NCBI GenBank assembly: GCA_021828185.1
Contig: JAKASI010000002.1
Location: 186,001-250,000 of the forward strand
Reading direction: 5' to 3'
DNA: 64,000 nucleotides
Source of the DNA: an archaeon
Lineage (GTDB): Archaea; Thermoproteota; Nitrososphaeria; Nitrososphaerales; UBA183
Position numbers and translations under genes: made by a program. Numbering within the stretch: position 1 is the stretch's first letter; every line of letters starts with the position of its first letter. The notes under the pieces were generated by a model. The model saw only the letters and a list, made by a program, of their open reading frames with translations. It was not told where the DNA came from and did no database searches. Below, one piece after another: positions 7,974 through 17,353 of the stretch.

Positions 7974-10164
7974 CGCGAGGTCTCCGGTAGTGCAAAAGTG
8001 GCTTTCGGACCTCCTAGGACAAACCAACCACTATCGTGACTGGATTCCACTTGCCGTCACAACGATATTTGTTTCAGCTGCGAGCTTTAGTTGGTTTAGG
8101 TACGGATACCTGTACGCCTCCGGTGATGTCTCTACGATTCTTGATCTATCTCATGCACTCAAATTCCTTTACGCATGGGATGTAACGGGTGGTCTTGGCC
8201 ATGCCAGTTCATCAACTGTTACATTCACGTTTGCCGCATTTTTCGGTTTGCTTAAGTGTATAGGTATTCCCTTGTGGGCGAGCGAGGTTCTCTTTTACGT
8301 TCTGCTTGTCACGTGGTCCTTCATTGCGATGTTCTTCTTTACGAGATGCATAACTGGAAACTGGCTGGCCTCGCTCCTTGCATCTGTATTCTATGTTTTC
8401 AATCTCTATAATGTCGTTAACATTCTCCCGCCAGTATACACTGTCGGCCTTGCCGTCACACCAACCCTTCTATTTGCCGTCTCAAAGGGGGTCGCAAATC
8501 CAACAAACCCCCGGTTTATCCTCATTGGTCTTGTCACTGCTGTGCCACTTTCTTTCCTCTTTGCCGATCCTCCTCTGTTTTTGGCCACGCTTTTCTTGGT
8601 TTTTGCCTTCGCATTGTATCGGCTTTTCGTATCAAGGGACAGGTCTGCCAGTTTGAGATTCCTAATCGTCTTTTCTACGGTCATCACAGGAGCCAGCTTG
8701 TGGTGGCTTCTGCCCACACTGTGGAATCTTCATTCCGGATCTCTGATTGTAACTGCAGTCACGCCATTGAGCGCCAGTGCCTTCGTATGGGTTAGGGCGA
8801 CAGTCCTGAATGTTCTGAGGTTGAGCTTGGATTGGGGATGGGCCACCCAAGCCTATTGGTCCTTCTCCACCTCTTTCTATGACAATCCCTTGATGGTCGC
8901 CTTCAGTGTCGTCCCCTGTCTCATAGCGGTTCTCGCCGTCCTTACCAATTGGAACAGTCGAGCCACCAAGTCACTTGTTGGATTCTTCTCCGCAATCACA
9001 ATCCTTTCCCTAATAATGCAGATTGGACCGAACGCTCCTACCGGCGCGCTTTATGGTTTTCTTTACTCTTATGTGCCTTACTTTTGGCTATTCAGAGATC
9101 CGAAATTCGGGATACCTCTGTTGCTAGGTTATTCTGCACTAATTGCGTTGGCATTTTCTGCAACTTTTCGGTCAATGCCGCCACACTACAAGGTTGTCAC
9201 TGTCACAGTCTTCTTGGTTATTACAGTCGCCCTCTCTTATCCAATGTTCAATGGCCAAGTAATCACCCCCACCTTCACAACTGGTGCGCCCGCTTTTGTC
9301 AAGGTTCCAAGTTACTGGAATCAGGCAAGCAGTTGGCTCAGCAGCCAGAATCCTGACGCCATCATCCTGGTGCTTCCCCCTGATCAGTTCTATCAGGTGG
9401 GATTCAACTGGAATTTCTATGGCGGGGACCCAACTTCAAACTTGCTCGATGTACGAACTATTATTCCAACGCCTCCGCCCTCTCCATACGGAGGAGGATT
9501 CGTCACGAACACAGGAAGTGAGAATATTACCGGCGGGATTTACGATGCGGTCTTACACAACGACTCCGAGGCGCTCTCGGCTCTCATAGTGAAATCCGGA
9601 ATACAATTCATACTTCTCAGAGGTGATATGAACTACACCATGCTTTCATTACAAGGATTGAATACCAGTTTGACTCTGATGCAAGCCTTGGTGTCGCGTC
9701 TACCCAATATTGGGTCCCCTCAGATTTTTGGAGACCTGCTCGTTTACCCTATTACCAATCCCGCTCCGATGGTTGGAGCTGAAGGAAATGTATCAATCAC
9801 CTATGACGAACTGAACCCTACGACCTACTGCGTGAAGACGAATGCTACGTCGCCGTTCACTCTTGTATTGAGAGACTCGTACGACCCTGGTTGGCACGTC
9901 TACAATGGCACAGTTTCTTGGCCTGGTTTGCTCTTGCAGCCCTCAATCTCGAGTGAAATTACCGGAGGATTCGACAATTCATGGAAGATTGTATCTGTGC
10001 CCAGCGGGACTCTCACAGTCTACTACCAGCCAGAAGCAATCTCGACAGTCGGTGAGTTGGGTTCTGTAGTCTCTGTGGCGGTCACACTGATCGTTCTAAT
10101 TGGTCTGGAAAGGTGGCCTAGAACAGACAGGGAAAATCGTTATCATAGTCGCGTCTCGACATGA
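7879..10164 (+). CDS. Large polytopic GT-C-like membrane protein (arabinofuranosyltransferase-like)
   Basis: The protein has up to 761 residues. It has about 12 predicted membrane helices in the first 480 residues, then an extracytoplasmic domain (residues about 490-730) and a last helix. The first outside loop, YLYASGDVSTILDLSHALKF followed by a W-D pair, resembles the AftD-like GT-C family, where an early acidic residue is catalytic. The outer domain contains DSYDPGWHVYNG, seen in YfhO-type and related membrane transferases. A surface-glycan transferase is the best guess; substrate unknown. The start is uncertain: GTG at 7879, or GTG at 7963, which fits better with the short frame before it. 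Confidence 0.65.
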   Translation: MRRVTNTRFSACIWVQRDFRNRLSLFGLVSNDARSPVVQKWLSDLLGQTNHYRDWIPLAVTTIFVSAASFSWFRYGYLYASGDVSTILDLSHALKFLYAWDVTGGLGHASSSTVTFTFAAFFGLLKCIGIPLWASEVLFYVLLVTWSFIAMFFFTRCITGNWLASLLASVFYVFNLYNVVNILPPVYTVGLAVTPTLLFAVSKGVANPTNPRFILIGLVTAVPLSFLFADPPLFLATLFLVFAFALYRLFVSRDRSASLRFLIVFSTVITGASLWWLLPTLWNLHSGSLIVTAVTPLSASAFVWVRATVLNVLRLSLDWGWATQAYWSFSTSFYDNPLMVAFSVVPCLIAVLAVLTNWNSRATKSLVGFFSAITILSLIMQIGPNAPTGALYGFLYSYVPYFWLFRDPKFGIPLLLGYSALIALAFSATFRSMPPHYKVVTVTVFLVITVALSYPMFNGQVITPTFTTGAPAFVKVPSYWNQASSWLSSQNPDAIILVLPPDQFYQVGFNWNFYGGDPTSNLLDVRTIIPTPPPSPYGGGFVTNTGSENITGGIYDAVLHNDSEALSALIVKSGIQFILLRGDMNYTMLSLQGLNTSLTLMQALVSRLPNIGSPQIFGDLLVYPITNPAPMVGAEGNVSITYDELNPTTYCVKTNATSPFTLVLRDSYDPGWHVYNGTVSWPGLLLQPSISSEITGGFDNSWKIVSVPSGTLTVYYQPEAISTVGELGSVVSVAVTLIVLIGLERWPRTDRENRYHSRVST

Positions 10165-10544
10165 CATCAATCGGATTGAAGTTCCGGGGGTTGCATCTGG
10201 AGGCGCCCGACTGAATATGTTCCATAGTGCCTCTGCCGTTCTACTCCAGAGTCGAGTAGGATCAATCATGATGGAATGGTACTCTGATGTGTGGACCGAC
10301 CATATGAAACTCTTTGGAGACCTCCTCGGGAGATTCAATTTCTATCAGATTCGTTGTATCTCCGCGGCCCTGAATTTGTCCGCCGAATCTGTTCTCGCGA
10401 TGGCGAAGAAAGCAACTCTCATGCCTATCCAGAAGGACTTGCTCCTGGACCCTCGAGGGAAATAGCAACACGAATACGGTCATCGGAAGAAGACACTGTA
10501 CTCCGTCTGAGTCTGTGGATGGGGTGCCGACGCGGACGTCGATA
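10165..10544. other. 380-base interval without a supported gene
   Basis: A 121-residue frame (10100-10465) runs here on the + strand but overlaps the end of the membrane protein gene and shows no family motif. Frames on the other strand look no better. It may be the leader of the following glycosyltransferase gene or decayed coding sequence. Confidence 0.4.
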
Positions 10545-11726
10545 ATGATGATTTCCTGCCCTTCTGACTCGCTCGAGCACTATCCTGATGAGGATGGATA
10601 CTCCGTCAGATGTAGTCAGGTGCTCTTATCCTTGGTTTCACTTGAAAAGGTCAGAAACGTCTTCTCGATCGAACTCATCAGTCCACATCACCTACACCCA
10701 ACCGAATATCCCCGGAACAATCCCTCGCGGAAGTACTTGAAACTTGCATACCGCACTCCTTGGAGGATTGCGCCGTCGCGAGTAATGACATGGGCCAGTT
10801 TTGCTCGATTATCATTCAAGTTAATCACGCGCCGTAAGTATTGGAATTGGTTCAGCCACAGTCGCCTTCTGCTCGTTGAGAACGTAAACATGCTTTCTCC
10901 TCTCTTCTTGGTGACCAGTTCGATTGCCAGAATCACAAACAAGACCGTAATTGTTGACTTTCATGATGTCTTCAGCATAGGCAAACACGAGTCCAGAGCT
11001 CTCACCTTCTTGTCGAAAGCATTAGAATTCATCTATTCAAAGTTCGCAAACGTATTCATCTTTGTCGGGGGCGAAGAACGGAAATATTATGTCGAGTCGT
11101 TTCACGTCACGAAGCCCGCAAGGGTCATACCAACAGCCATAATGTTTGACTTTCACGCACATGCTATTGAAGAACCCGCGAATCTGCCGCTCCGCCCGAG
11201 CCGCATTATCCTTTTTCTGGGAAACTTGGGAACGCCTTCGAATTCCTTCGCGGTTGACTACATTCTCAATGTGTTGTCACCATCTTTCAGAGACAAAGAT
11301 GTATTGTTTGTATGTGCCGGACCTAGCTTCGAAAGGTGGACACGCTCGCTAGGAGGCGTAATCAACGGAAATGTCATCTTCACTGGACTGCTCGACAGAC
11401 AGAGCCTTGATTCGCTAATTAGGAGTGCAACTCTATGCATTGCGCCGTTGAGTTATTCGACAGGTTTGAAGACAAAGGTTTTGGATTACTGTTCACACCG
11501 TAAGCCTGCCGTCATTTCGACACAAGCCTCGTTGAATCTGCCCATTGACTCATTGCCTTCTGTGATTGTATCTGATCTCGACAGGTTCAGCGAATCGCTT
11601 TCGTATGCTCTGTCGCATGTTGACGAATTGCTGACAAAGACGGAAGCTTCGGCAGCCTATGTCCAAACAGAGTTCTCTTTCGAAAGATTCAAGTCGGAGC
11701 TTCAATCCTTAATCGAGTCGAACTGA
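10545..11726 (+). CDS. Glycosyltransferase, GT4-like (GT-B fold)
   Basis: This 393-residue protein starts at the first of two adjacent ATG codons. Its N-terminal half is divergent but contains VIVDFHDVFSIGKHESRAL, like the acceptor domain of some family 4 enzymes. The C-terminal half shows ILFLGNLGTPSNSFAVDYIL, VLFVCAGPS, NVIFTGLLDRQSLDSLI and CIAPLSYSTGLKTKVLDYCSHRKPAV, the usual donor-site order, with K in the place often held by the first glutamate. It is probably a cytoplasmic sugar transferase of the same glycan pathway. Confidence 0.75.
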   Translation: MMISCPSDSLEHYPDEDGYSVRCSQVLLSLVSLEKVRNVFSIELISPHHLHPTEYPRNNPSRKYLKLAYRTPWRIAPSRVMTWASFARLSFKLITRRKYWNWFSHSRLLLVENVNMLSPLFLVTSSIARITNKTVIVDFHDVFSIGKHESRALTFLSKALEFIYSKFANVFIFVGGEERKYYVESFHVTKPARVIPTAIMFDFHAHAIEEPANLPLRPSRIILFLGNLGTPSNSFAVDYILNVLSPSFRDKDVLFVCAGPSFERWTRSLGGVINGNVIFTGLLDRQSLDSLIRSATLCIAPLSYSTGLKTKVLDYCSHRKPAVISTQASLNLPIDSLPSVIVSDLDRFSESLSYALSHVDELLTKTEASAAYVQTEFSFERFKSELQSLIESN

Positions 11727-12103
11727 AGTAGTCATAATCCGAGCGCCCTCGCCAAAAGAATTGGCGAAAACTAACTTCATTAGAGAAAGTCTGCGCCAAA
11801 AACTTTCCGGAAGGCATATCGCGTGTAGTAGCAGTTGTAGTGACAACCATCTCGGGCGGGGCCTTCGTTGGTCGGTACTGAACAGGGCCCCCCCGGCCTC
11901 TCGTTCAGCTCCGTCGAGAACTCCTTGGCCCTGGCTTCTAGGAAGCTCAACCCAGCTTCCCCCCCTCTTGGAAGTGCGCGCCGCGCTTGGACCTCCTCCG
12001 CCCGACCAGGATGACCACCAGAGCCTCGGCGTCCGCCCCTTCTCGATCCCGACTTCATTCTAATCAAAAGTGTTCTATACCCATACAAAGTACATACTCG
12101 GCG
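11727..12103. other. 377-base interval holding a gene remnant and a promoter
   Basis: Apart from the minus-strand remnant at 11880-12042, this interval holds a likely promoter for the epimerase (TCTATACCC near 12074-12082, about 27 bases before the ATG). The runs of C at 11887 and 11960 and the higher G+C set its middle apart from both neighbours. Confidence 0.4.
11880..12042 (-). pseudogene. Frameshifted fragment of a second copy of the 28.6-kb gene
   Basis: Read on the minus strand, one frame gives ADAEALVVILVGRRRSK. After a frame change the next gives LSFLEARAKEFSTELNERPG. The protein encoded at 28611-29297 has PDAEAVMDTLVGPKRSK and then KSFLEARARAMEFSAGLKERPR in the same order and at about the same spacing. 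The match is also plain at the base level (GGCCTCTC.TTCAGC...GAGAACTCC.TGGCCCTGGCT). About 160 bases survive. It is a decayed duplicate of part of the tubulin-linked cluster, embedded in the glycan island. No other part of that cluster is visible here. Confidence 0.8.
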
Positions 12104-13102
12104 ATGGAAATGAAGTCAGCTTTGATAACTGGCGGTGCGGGTTTTGTTGGCTACCATCTTGCTTCCAAGCTCTCGCGAAATCACGTTGTGACTCTCTGCG
12201 ATAACCTGTATCGCAACAAGAGAATTGACCGCGAATTTTCAAAACTAATCAGCCATAGCAACGTTACGTTCCTCAACGTGGATCTCACCAATCACGCTAA
12301 TTGGAGCAAACTGAGAGGGACCCACTTCGATTTCGTGTATCATCTGGCTGCGGTCAATGGTACAAAGAACTTCTACGAGTCTCCGCACGAAGTGATGAGG
12401 ATCAACCTTGAATGCATGCTAAACCTGCTGAGCTGGGCTCGTACAAGCAAGGTCGGTAAGGTTCTCTATGCGTCAACATCTGAGGTATATGCGGGGGCAG
12501 CCAACCTTGGGATGCTCAAATTCCCTACCCCTGAGGAATCTCCTATCGCATTTTCGGACATTTATAATCCTCGGTGGTCATACGCCGCGACCAAATTCGT
12601 CGACGAGCTTCTGCTAATGCACTACGCAAGAGTCTTGAATTTGCGATGGAGTATCGTACGATACCACAACATATATGGCCCGAGAATGGGTTATGATCAC
12701 GTGATTCCTGAGCTTCACAAAAAGCTGCTCCAAAATCAACATGTCCTGGAACTAGACGGAGCTGATAACAGGCGGTGCTTCTGCTACATCGATGATGCAA
12801 TTCGTGCAACCATAAGTGTCGCCGAGTCGAGGAAGACAGACAAGAAGATCATCAACGTCGGGAATGACCTCGAAGAGATTGCGATCTCAGACCTAGCTGC
12901 TCTCATCTGTCAGATCATGTCTGTTCGTCCGCGTTTGAAACCAGGCAGAGCTCCTGAAGGTTCGACCTTGCGGAGAGTGCCCTCGCTGAAGAAACTGCGA
13001 ACTCTGACCGGCTACGAACCCAAGGTGGATTTGAAAACAGGTCTGAGACAAACTATAGACTGGTACAACAGGAATCCAATGCCTCTTCCTGGAAAGAAAT
13101 GA
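12104..13102 (+). CDS. NAD-dependent nucleotide-sugar epimerase/dehydratase (extended SDR)
   Basis: The 332-residue protein has the SDR cofactor loop ITGGAGFVGYHLA, the substrate-side marker VYHLAAVNG, the active-site STSEVY and YAATK (Tyr and Lys at the right spacing), and IYGPRMGYDHVIPEL. It matches UDP-glucose/UDP-GlcNAc 4-epimerase or dehydratase relatives in length. It should interconvert a nucleotide sugar for the surrounding glycosyltransferases. The ATG at 12104 fits the start of the Rossmann fold; a longer frame upstream overlaps the remnant on the other strand. The next gene begins 34 bases after its stop. Confidence 0.85.
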   Translation: MEMKSALITGGAGFVGYHLASKLSRNHVVTLCDNLYRNKRIDREFSKLISHSNVTFLNVDLTNHANWSKLRGTHFDFVYHLAAVNGTKNFYESPHEVMRINLECMLNLLSWARTSKVGKVLYASTSEVYAGAANLGMLKFPTPEESPIAFSDIYNPRWSYAATKFVDELLLMHYARVLNLRWSIVRYHNIYGPRMGYDHVIPELHKKLLQNQHVLELDGADNRRCFCYIDDAIRATISVAESRKTDKKIINVGNDLEEIAISDLAALICQIMSVRPRLKPGRAPEGSTLRRVPSLKKLRTLTGYEPKVDLKTGLRQTIDWYNRNPMPLPGKK

Positions 13103-13136
13103 TTAAGAAACCTGTGAATCTTCCTTCAGACCAGAA

Positions 13137-14423
13137 GTGCTAGCGGAAAGAGTACGGGCCAAGGAATTCGCCCTAGCAGTCGTGGGTGTTGGGCGTGTCG
13201 GCTTACCTGTGGCTGTCAAGTTCGCTTCCGTCGGCGTCGCCAAAGTCACTGGAATCGATTCAAACCTCGATCTGGTCGCGACTCTCAATCAGGGACGGGT
13301 CCCCTTCGAAGAAGAAGGCCTTGGCAGTCTGCTGACAAAGGTTCGAAAGCGCGGGAACATATCGTTTACGCATCAATACGATTCTATTTCTGGGGCGGAT
13401 GTTATCGTGATATGCGTGGGGACTCCGCTCACCCAGGACTTCCGACCACAGATTGGCCTTCTTATTTCATGCTTCATCGAAACTCTCCGGAACTTGGATA
13501 GGAAAAGAGATGTGTTGGTGATTATACGAAGTACGGTGCCCCCTGGAACTACAAGGAGTATGTTACAACCTATGGCTAAGGAATATTCAACGACTAACAT
13601 CTCATTGGCGGTGTGTCCGGAAAGAATAGTCGAGGGTCACGCGCTGGAAGAACTTGAACACCTTCCAGAGATTGTCGGAACTGACGACCCCCCCGCCAGA
13701 GAATCCGCAAGAGCGTTCTTCCAACTGCTAAATGCGAAGAAGCTGATAAACTTCACGGACCCAACTTCGGCAGAACTCGCAAAGCTCTTTTGCAATATCT
13801 ATCGATACTCGACCTTTGCACTAGCCAACGAATTTGCAATGATAGCGGAGAATCTGAAAGCGGATGGAAACGAAGCAATCCGCGTTGCGAATGAAGGCTA
13901 TTCCAGAGCAGGGATACCAAGAGCGGGACCCTCAGGAGGTCCTTGCTTGTACAAGGACGGCTATTTCATAAACGACGTCATTGCGCACGTAGGCATGGTG
14001 AGGAAATCCTGGCAGGTAAACGAATATGTTCCCCTACATATCGTCAAGACTATTGAGAAAATTGTAGGTCCCTTATTCAAAGCTAAGGTCGGAGTGCTTG
14101 GAATGACTTACAAACGTGGGTCTGATGACACAAGGTATTCTCCAGCGATGAGAATAATCGAGATATTGAAGGACCAGGGAGCCGAAGTCAGTGCACATGA
14201 CCCACATGTTCCAAACTCTGCCCCAATCGATTCAGTCTTGAAGTCAGATGTGGTGGTGGTTGCGGTGAATCATCCGGAATTCGAGAAACTTGACTTGAAT
14301 AAAATGACGCAAGCAAGTCTTGTCTATGACGTTTGTGGGACATTGTCGGGGATAAAGGCAAGACTGGATGGCCGAGGAATCCGTTACACCAATTATGGTA
14401 GTTACTCGGGCGCACAGTCATGA
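13137..14423 (+). CDS. UDP-sugar 6-dehydrogenase (UDP-glucose / UDP-ManNAc dehydrogenase family)
   Basis: The 428-residue enzyme begins at GTG. It shows VVGVGRVGLPVAVKFASVG (NAD loop), VICVGTPL, RSTVPPGTT, the middle-domain PTSAELAKLFCNIYRY, and the catalytic cysteine in GPSGGPCLYKDGYF. The third domain has VGVLGMTYKRGSDDTRYSPA. These enzymes oxidise the 6-hydroxyl of UDP-Glc, UDP-GlcNAc or UDP-ManNAc to the uronic acid in two NAD-dependent steps. The exact substrate cannot be told from sequence alone. It lies between an epimerase and a reductase of nucleotide sugars, so the surface glycan probably contains a uronic acid. Confidence 0.88.
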   Translation: MLAERVRAKEFALAVVGVGRVGLPVAVKFASVGVAKVTGIDSNLDLVATLNQGRVPFEEEGLGSLLTKVRKRGNISFTHQYDSISGADVIVICVGTPLTQDFRPQIGLLISCFIETLRNLDRKRDVLVIIRSTVPPGTTRSMLQPMAKEYSTTNISLAVCPERIVEGHALEELEHLPEIVGTDDPPARESARAFFQLLNAKKLINFTDPTSAELAKLFCNIYRYSTFALANEFAMIAENLKADGNEAIRVANEGYSRAGIPRAGPSGGPCLYKDGYFINDVIAHVGMVRKSWQVNEYVPLHIVKTIEKIVGPLFKAKVGVLGMTYKRGSDDTRYSPAMRIIEILKDQGAEVSAHDPHVPNSAPIDSVLKSDVVVVAVNHPEFEKLDLNKMTQASLVYDVCGTLSGIKARLDGRGIRYTNYGSYSGAQS

Positions 14424-14492
14424 CGTGCACTTGCAGGTTGGAACCGGCATGGCATATTCATCCATCCTTCAAGTGAAAGATCTCTGTTTGGC

Positions 14493-15386
14493 ATGCGACG
14501 ACTTCTGATTCTCGGTGCAAATGGGTTTGTTGGGAATCTCGCCGCAAGAATGGCGGCAGTTCAAGATAAAGTTGTAGGAACGTACAACGTCCGCCCTGGA
14601 CCGCTCACGAGTTGCAAGTGGGTGAAACTGAGTCTTCCAAGGGATGAGCACAAGTTGGAATCCATCGTAACAATAACAAGCCCCGATGTGGTGATCAACG
14701 CAATAGCTTATGCGAACGTTGACGAGTGCGAGACGCATAGAAGTGTTGCCTATTACCTTAACACAGCGTTTCCGGAAAAGTTGGCCGAAGTGTGCATTTC
14801 ACAAGGCATTCCCGTCTTGCACTTTTCTACTGATTACGTTTTCGATGGTGAGAGGGGTGGCTATACGGAGGAAGACGCGCCTAATCCGGTCAATTATTAT
14901 GGCAGAACGAAGAGAGATGGGGAGAAAGCTATACTTCGGGAGCCTCGGAACGTAGTTTTGAGAACTTCATCAGTGTATACTCTAGGCCCAGGGAGCCGCT
15001 TTGTCGACTTTGTCCTACATTCGTTGAAATCTGGCTCGAAGCTTAATCTATTCTCCGACATACGGAGTTCTCCTACGTATGGCCAGGACGTTGCGAAGTC
15101 AACCCTCTTACTTGTGGATAAGAAATTAGAGGGAATCTACCATGTGTCAGGCCCCTCTTGCGTTTCAAGATACGAGTTTGGGCTGCTGTTGGCACAAGAA
15201 TTTGGGTACGACACGGGGTCTATTCGAGCTGTCAGTTTTACAACGGACTCGAGATATGCCGTTCGTCCAAAGAATACTTGCCTTTCTAGCCTAAAGGCCC
15301 AAGAAGACTTGGGGGTTGAGTTGCTTGGCCTAAGAGAAGGATTGAGCGCCGCGCATCAAGACCTAAACCATACTTCTCTTAAATAG
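14493..15386 (+). CDS. RmlD-like dTDP-4-dehydrorhamnose reductase family protein
   Basis: The 297-residue SDR protein begins LLILGANGFVGNLAARMA. It has the RmlD markers VVINAIAYANVDECE, LHFSTDYVFDG, YGRTKRDGE (Tyr and Lys of the active site) and VLRTSSVY. It should reduce a 4-keto deoxysugar nucleotide, or another sugar of that type, using NAD(P)H. No RmlA, B or C is seen nearby, so L-rhamnose itself is not assured. It sits between the dehydrogenase and the C-methyltransferase in one direction of transcription. Confidence 0.8.
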   Translation: MRRLLILGANGFVGNLAARMAAVQDKVVGTYNVRPGPLTSCKWVKLSLPRDEHKLESIVTITSPDVVINAIAYANVDECETHRSVAYYLNTAFPEKLAEVCISQGIPVLHFSTDYVFDGERGGYTEEDAPNPVNYYGRTKRDGEKAILREPRNVVLRTSSVYTLGPGSRFVDFVLHSLKSGSKLNLFSDIRSSPTYGQDVAKSTLLLVDKKLEGIYHVSGPSCVSRYEFGLLLAQEFGYDTGSIRAVSFTTDSRYAVRPKNTCLSSLKAQEDLGVELLGLREGLSAAHQDLNHTSLK

Positions 15387-15409
15387 ACACCCATGGTACG
15401 TTCTTACGC

Positions 15410-16621
15410 TTGAAGTGTCAGATTTGTGCAAGCGAGAATCTGGAAGAGTTTCTGAATCTGGGGATGCATCCGCCTCCGCTGGTATTGCGACCGCTCGACC
15501 AATTAGAGCAACCTGATACAAGATATCCGTTGGCGCTCTTCCGGTGCGGTGCTTGTGGATTAATCCAGATAGGATATACTGTAGATCCAAAGCTACTGTT
15601 TATCGACTATGCGTACACTTCTGGCGCGAGTAAGAGCTTTTCAAACCATCTTCAAGAACTCTCGGAATCTGTAACCCAAAAGTTTAGCTTGACGCAGGGA
15701 GACTTGGTGGTAGACATTGGCTCGAACGACGGGACGTCACTTCAGGGATACCTGAAAAACGGAGTGAAAGCGCTAGGGGTTGAGCCTTCAAAGGTCGCGA
15801 AGTTCGCGATTGACAATGGTGTGCCAACAGTCAACAAGTTCTTTGACCTCGAGACAGCCAAATCAATTACTAAGAGCAGCGGAAAAGCGCGCATAGTGAC
15901 AGCCTTTAACGTCTTTGCCCATGTGGACAAGCTCGATTCATTCATGAAGGGAGTCGAGGTCTTACTCGCGCAAGATGGGGTTTTTCTGACCGAATCTCAT
16001 TACCTTCTCGATCTAGTCCAGAAGAACGAATTTGATGCAGTCTATCACGAACACCTTCGATACTATTCACTTAGGACTATCTCAAACCTCTTGCATCTGT
16101 ATGGTTTGGAAGTCTTCGACGCCGAAAGGATCCCAACGCATGGAGGCTCTATTCGTGTATATGCATGCAGGAAGAAATCGAAGCCGATTTCTCCTGGAGT
16201 TGAAAGTCTTCTCAAATTGGAGAACGAAGAGGGACTGGATAAGATGGACACATATCGAGATTTTGCAGCCAGAGTGGAAGCCTTCAGAATTAACTTGAAG
16301 ATCCTGCTATGGAAGCTGAAAGGTGAACATAAGAGAATAGTGGGGATAAGCGCGCCTGCTAGGTCAAGCACGCTTCTCAACTTCTGCGGTCTAGGTCCAG
16401 ATATACTGGATTATGTTGTCGAGACTAGTCCTCTCAAGATTGGCAAGTATACGCCAGGAACGTACATTCCTATTGTTGACGAGAATAGGTTCTTCGAAGA
16501 CGAACCTGACTATGCCCTGTTACTCTCGTGGCATCTCGCGGAAGACTTGATCCCGAAACTGAAAGAGGGAGGCTTCTCCGGGAGATTCATTGTTCCATTG
16601 CCACGACTAGAAATAAGATGA
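15410..16621 (+). CDS. Zinc-binding class I sugar C-methyltransferase (NovU/TylCIII-like)
   Basis: The 403-residue protein begins at TTG with a zinc-binding module (CQIC at residues 3-6 and CGACG near 45). The SAM-binding domain follows (VVDIGSNDGTSLQGYLKNG, LGVEPS). The middle part holds ESHYLLDLVQKNEFDAVYHEHLRYYSL, the TylCIII/NovU active-site region with its His-Glu-His. The C-terminal domain has VGISAPARSSTLLNFCG. This four-part layout and length fit C-methyltransferases of NDP-4-keto-deoxysugars. It is the last gene of the lower-G+C island, 23 bases after the reductase gene. Confidence 0.88.
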   Translation: MKCQICASENLEEFLNLGMHPPPLVLRPLDQLEQPDTRYPLALFRCGACGLIQIGYTVDPKLLFIDYAYTSGASKSFSNHLQELSESVTQKFSLTQGDLVVDIGSNDGTSLQGYLKNGVKALGVEPSKVAKFAIDNGVPTVNKFFDLETAKSITKSSGKARIVTAFNVFAHVDKLDSFMKGVEVLLAQDGVFLTESHYLLDLVQKNEFDAVYHEHLRYYSLRTISNLLHLYGLEVFDAERIPTHGGSIRVYACRKKSKPISPGVESLLKLENEEGLDKMDTYRDFAARVEAFRINLKILLWKLKGEHKRIVGISAPARSSTLLNFCGLGPDILDYVVETSPLKIGKYTPGTYIPIVDENRFFEDEPDYALLLSWHLAEDLIPKLKEGGFSGRFIVPLPRLEIR

Positions 16622-16820
16622 CGAATTGGCCAGCTGGCAGAAGGTGGAGCCGTCAGGAGAAACGGCAGCCCCGGCTAAACCCCTAAAAATGGCAAGACAG
16701 TCCACAAAAGTGCGGTCGAATCAGTTTATAGCCCTTGGAGGCTGTTCTGAGGGATGAGAGTTAAAACAGCGCTCCATCCGGCAGCTCAAGCTGGTTGACA
16801 TGTAACCTTCAAGGCTGTCT

Positions 16821-17217
16821 TTGCCTGGCATGGCAAAGAACACCGTCAGGGGCATCGGCTTCCCCTCCATCCAAGGCGTCCTCAGCGCATTCCTTGGTTC
16901 CGTCCTGTTGGGCTCTCTTCGTCGCTTCTTTTCCTCCCTGGCCTACGGTGCATACTCCGCACTCCAGGTCTCCATTGGTATTGCGGGCATCCTTTCCGTC
17001 TTTGGCATCAATGCCGCAGTCGTCAAGTTCCTGGCTCCCGCCGCGCCAAGCGAAGGTGCTTCCGAGTGGGGGTGCGGCCAAGGCCTCACTTTACGCACGC
17101 GCTCTGCTGCTCTTCTTCGGGTTCGCCAGGGTCCTGAGGCTCTTCAGCGCCGAGGACAGGTCGTCCGCGGGGCACCTACTGCCGGAGAGACTGCGGCGGG
17201 TCGTCCGTCTGCTCTGA
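16821..17217 (+). pseudogene. Flippase copy 1: N-terminus joined to C-terminus, middle deleted
   Basis: From 16821 the frame reads VRGIGFPSIQGVLSAFLGSV and on to NAAVVKFLAPAA, the N-terminal 80 residues of the intact flippase at 18413. Near 17065 the frame shifts, and the other frame gives AAKASLYARALLLFFGFARVLRLFSAEDR and ends RRVVRLL-stop, the C-terminus of the same protein. About 370 residues between are gone. The roughly 90 bases after the stop match the flank of flippase copy 4 near 22.95 kb, so a piece larger than the coding end was duplicated. Confidence 0.9.
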
Positions 17218-17353
17218 CTGCCTATCTCACCGCGGCGGCCAGATTCGTCAGCTTCCTCCTGGCCCCCTCCACGCTGTGTATCGACTCGTTCGCCCCCGAC
17301 GCGAAGCCGCACCCTTCATGCATGATCTATCGGGGCGGCGGGACTCCCTGCGT

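Noticed and set aside
10100..10465. Frame of 121 residues after the large GT-C-like gene
   Set aside because: It overlaps the end of that gene, has no motif and no promoter at the right distance. It is kept only as a note on the interval.
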